Assembly: GCA_024636425.1 (NCBI GenBank)
Contig: JAGXHB010000054.1
Span: forward strand, 1-6,739
Reading direction: 5' to 3'
Length of the DNA: 6,739 nt
DNA from: Roseobacter sp.
Lineage (GTDB): Bacteria > Pseudomonadota > Alphaproteobacteria > Rhodobacterales > Rhodobacteraceae
Shown here: in pieces, positions 6,413-6,739 of the stretch
Layout of the letters: each line of letters begins with the position of its first letter
Position numbering within the stretch: position 1 is the first letter of the stretch
Notes under the pieces: generated by a model
Databases searched by the model: none
Told to the model about the DNA's origin: nothing
Seen by the model: only the letters and a program-made list of their open reading frames with translations
Made by a program: the position numbers and the translations under genes

Positions 6413-6739
6413 TCAAGCCGGTTGCATCGCCTTTTCATTCGCCTCGGCGGCATAGGCGCGGCGGCGCTTTTCCTCGATCATGTCGGCAATCTTGCCCATG
6501 GCGATCCCGCGCATGATGATGCTGGCGGGCAAGAATGCCCATGCTGCCACTGTCCAGATTTGGGTCTGGGGGTTTTGCAACGTTACAGGATCAATCAGAT
6601 CCGCCGCTGCCTTGACGACAGCGGGTATCAGGAAGGGCAGCAGAAAACCGAGCGCGATGTTGATCCGTGCATCACGCTGCAACCGGTGGATCACATCGCC
6701 ACCTGCGGTGGGGTCAAAAAGCGGCAGATTGATCCAGAC
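6413..6739 (-). CDS. Small two-helix membrane protein, 5' end outside the window
   Basis: I do not recognise this protein. The frame is open to the right edge of the window, so at least 108 residues are encoded and the true start probably lies outside. An in-window GTG at 6694-6692 has AGGTGG four bases upstream, a tight but possible ribosome binding site, and would give 93 residues; however, the upstream codons (reading VWINLPLFDPTAGGD) look like normal coding sequence. Two hydrophobic helices are visible: one in INIALGFLLPFLIPAVV and one in IWTVAAWAFLPASIIMRGIA. They are followed by a charged, lysine- and arginine-rich tail (KIADMIEEKRRRAYAAEANE) that should be cytoplasmic. It precedes leuB on the same strand with a 184-base gap. 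Function unknown; likely an inner-membrane protein. Confidence 0.7.
   Translation of the reverse strand, partial: VWINLPLFDPTAGGDVIHRLQRDARINIALGFLLPFLIPAVVKAAADLIDPVTLQNPQTQIWTVAAWAFLPASIIMRGIAMGKIADMIEEKRRRAYAAEANEKAMQPA

Noticed and set aside
6274..6516. 80-codon plus-strand open frame across the leuB upstream gap
   Set aside because: It runs through the candidate promoter into the antisense of the small membrane gene, has no ribosome binding site of note, and is rich in Arg and Ser without a motif.

Overview
The window looks like ordinary chromosome from an alphaproteobacterium, most likely of the Rhodobacteraceae (Roseobacter group). This rests on GC-rich coding sequence, compact gene pairs with strong AGGAG-type ribosome binding sites, and the style of the LeuB, DMT transporter and short-DHp histidine kinase proteins. 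The assignment is inference; no marker gene in the window settles it. I see no phage, transposon, CRISPR array or plasmid function.

Layout, left to right. Positions 1-45 are the 3' part of a tRNA-Arg(CCT) gene cut by the window edge. A 113-base AT-richer gap follows, with a possible -10 element and an imperfect dyad. A plus-strand two-component operon comes next: a 702-residue multi-pass membrane histidine kinase of the HisKA_3/NarL type (159-2267), then a NarL/LuxR-type response regulator (2264-2917) joined to it by an ATGA overlap. The signal sensed and the genes controlled cannot be read from the sequence.

Only 23 bases separate the regulator from the convergent minus-strand block. Read in its own direction (right to left) this block holds the 3' part of a small two-helix membrane protein (6739 to 6413), a 184-base intergenic region with a candidate promoter and a direct repeat, leuB (6228-5122, 3-isopropylmalate dehydrogenase), a 54-base gap filled mostly by a perfect 9-bp stem-loop, an EamA/DMT-family transporter (5067-4069), and a fusion protein of a VOC-like domain with two cupin domains (4032-2941). 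The transporter and the cupin protein are 36 bases apart and probably form one transcription unit, so the transporter may move a substrate or product of the cupin enzyme; that is inference. LeuB catalyses the third step of leucine synthesis and has all its expected catalytic residues.

I find no clear new multi-gene system. The items most worth a second look are the VOC-bicupin fusion, whose second cupin has lost half its metal ligands, paired with a transporter; the tRNA-adjacent kinase with an apparently shortened dimerisation region, a degenerate GAF-like segment and no visible Shine-Dalgarno sequence; and the leuB-transporter stem-loop.
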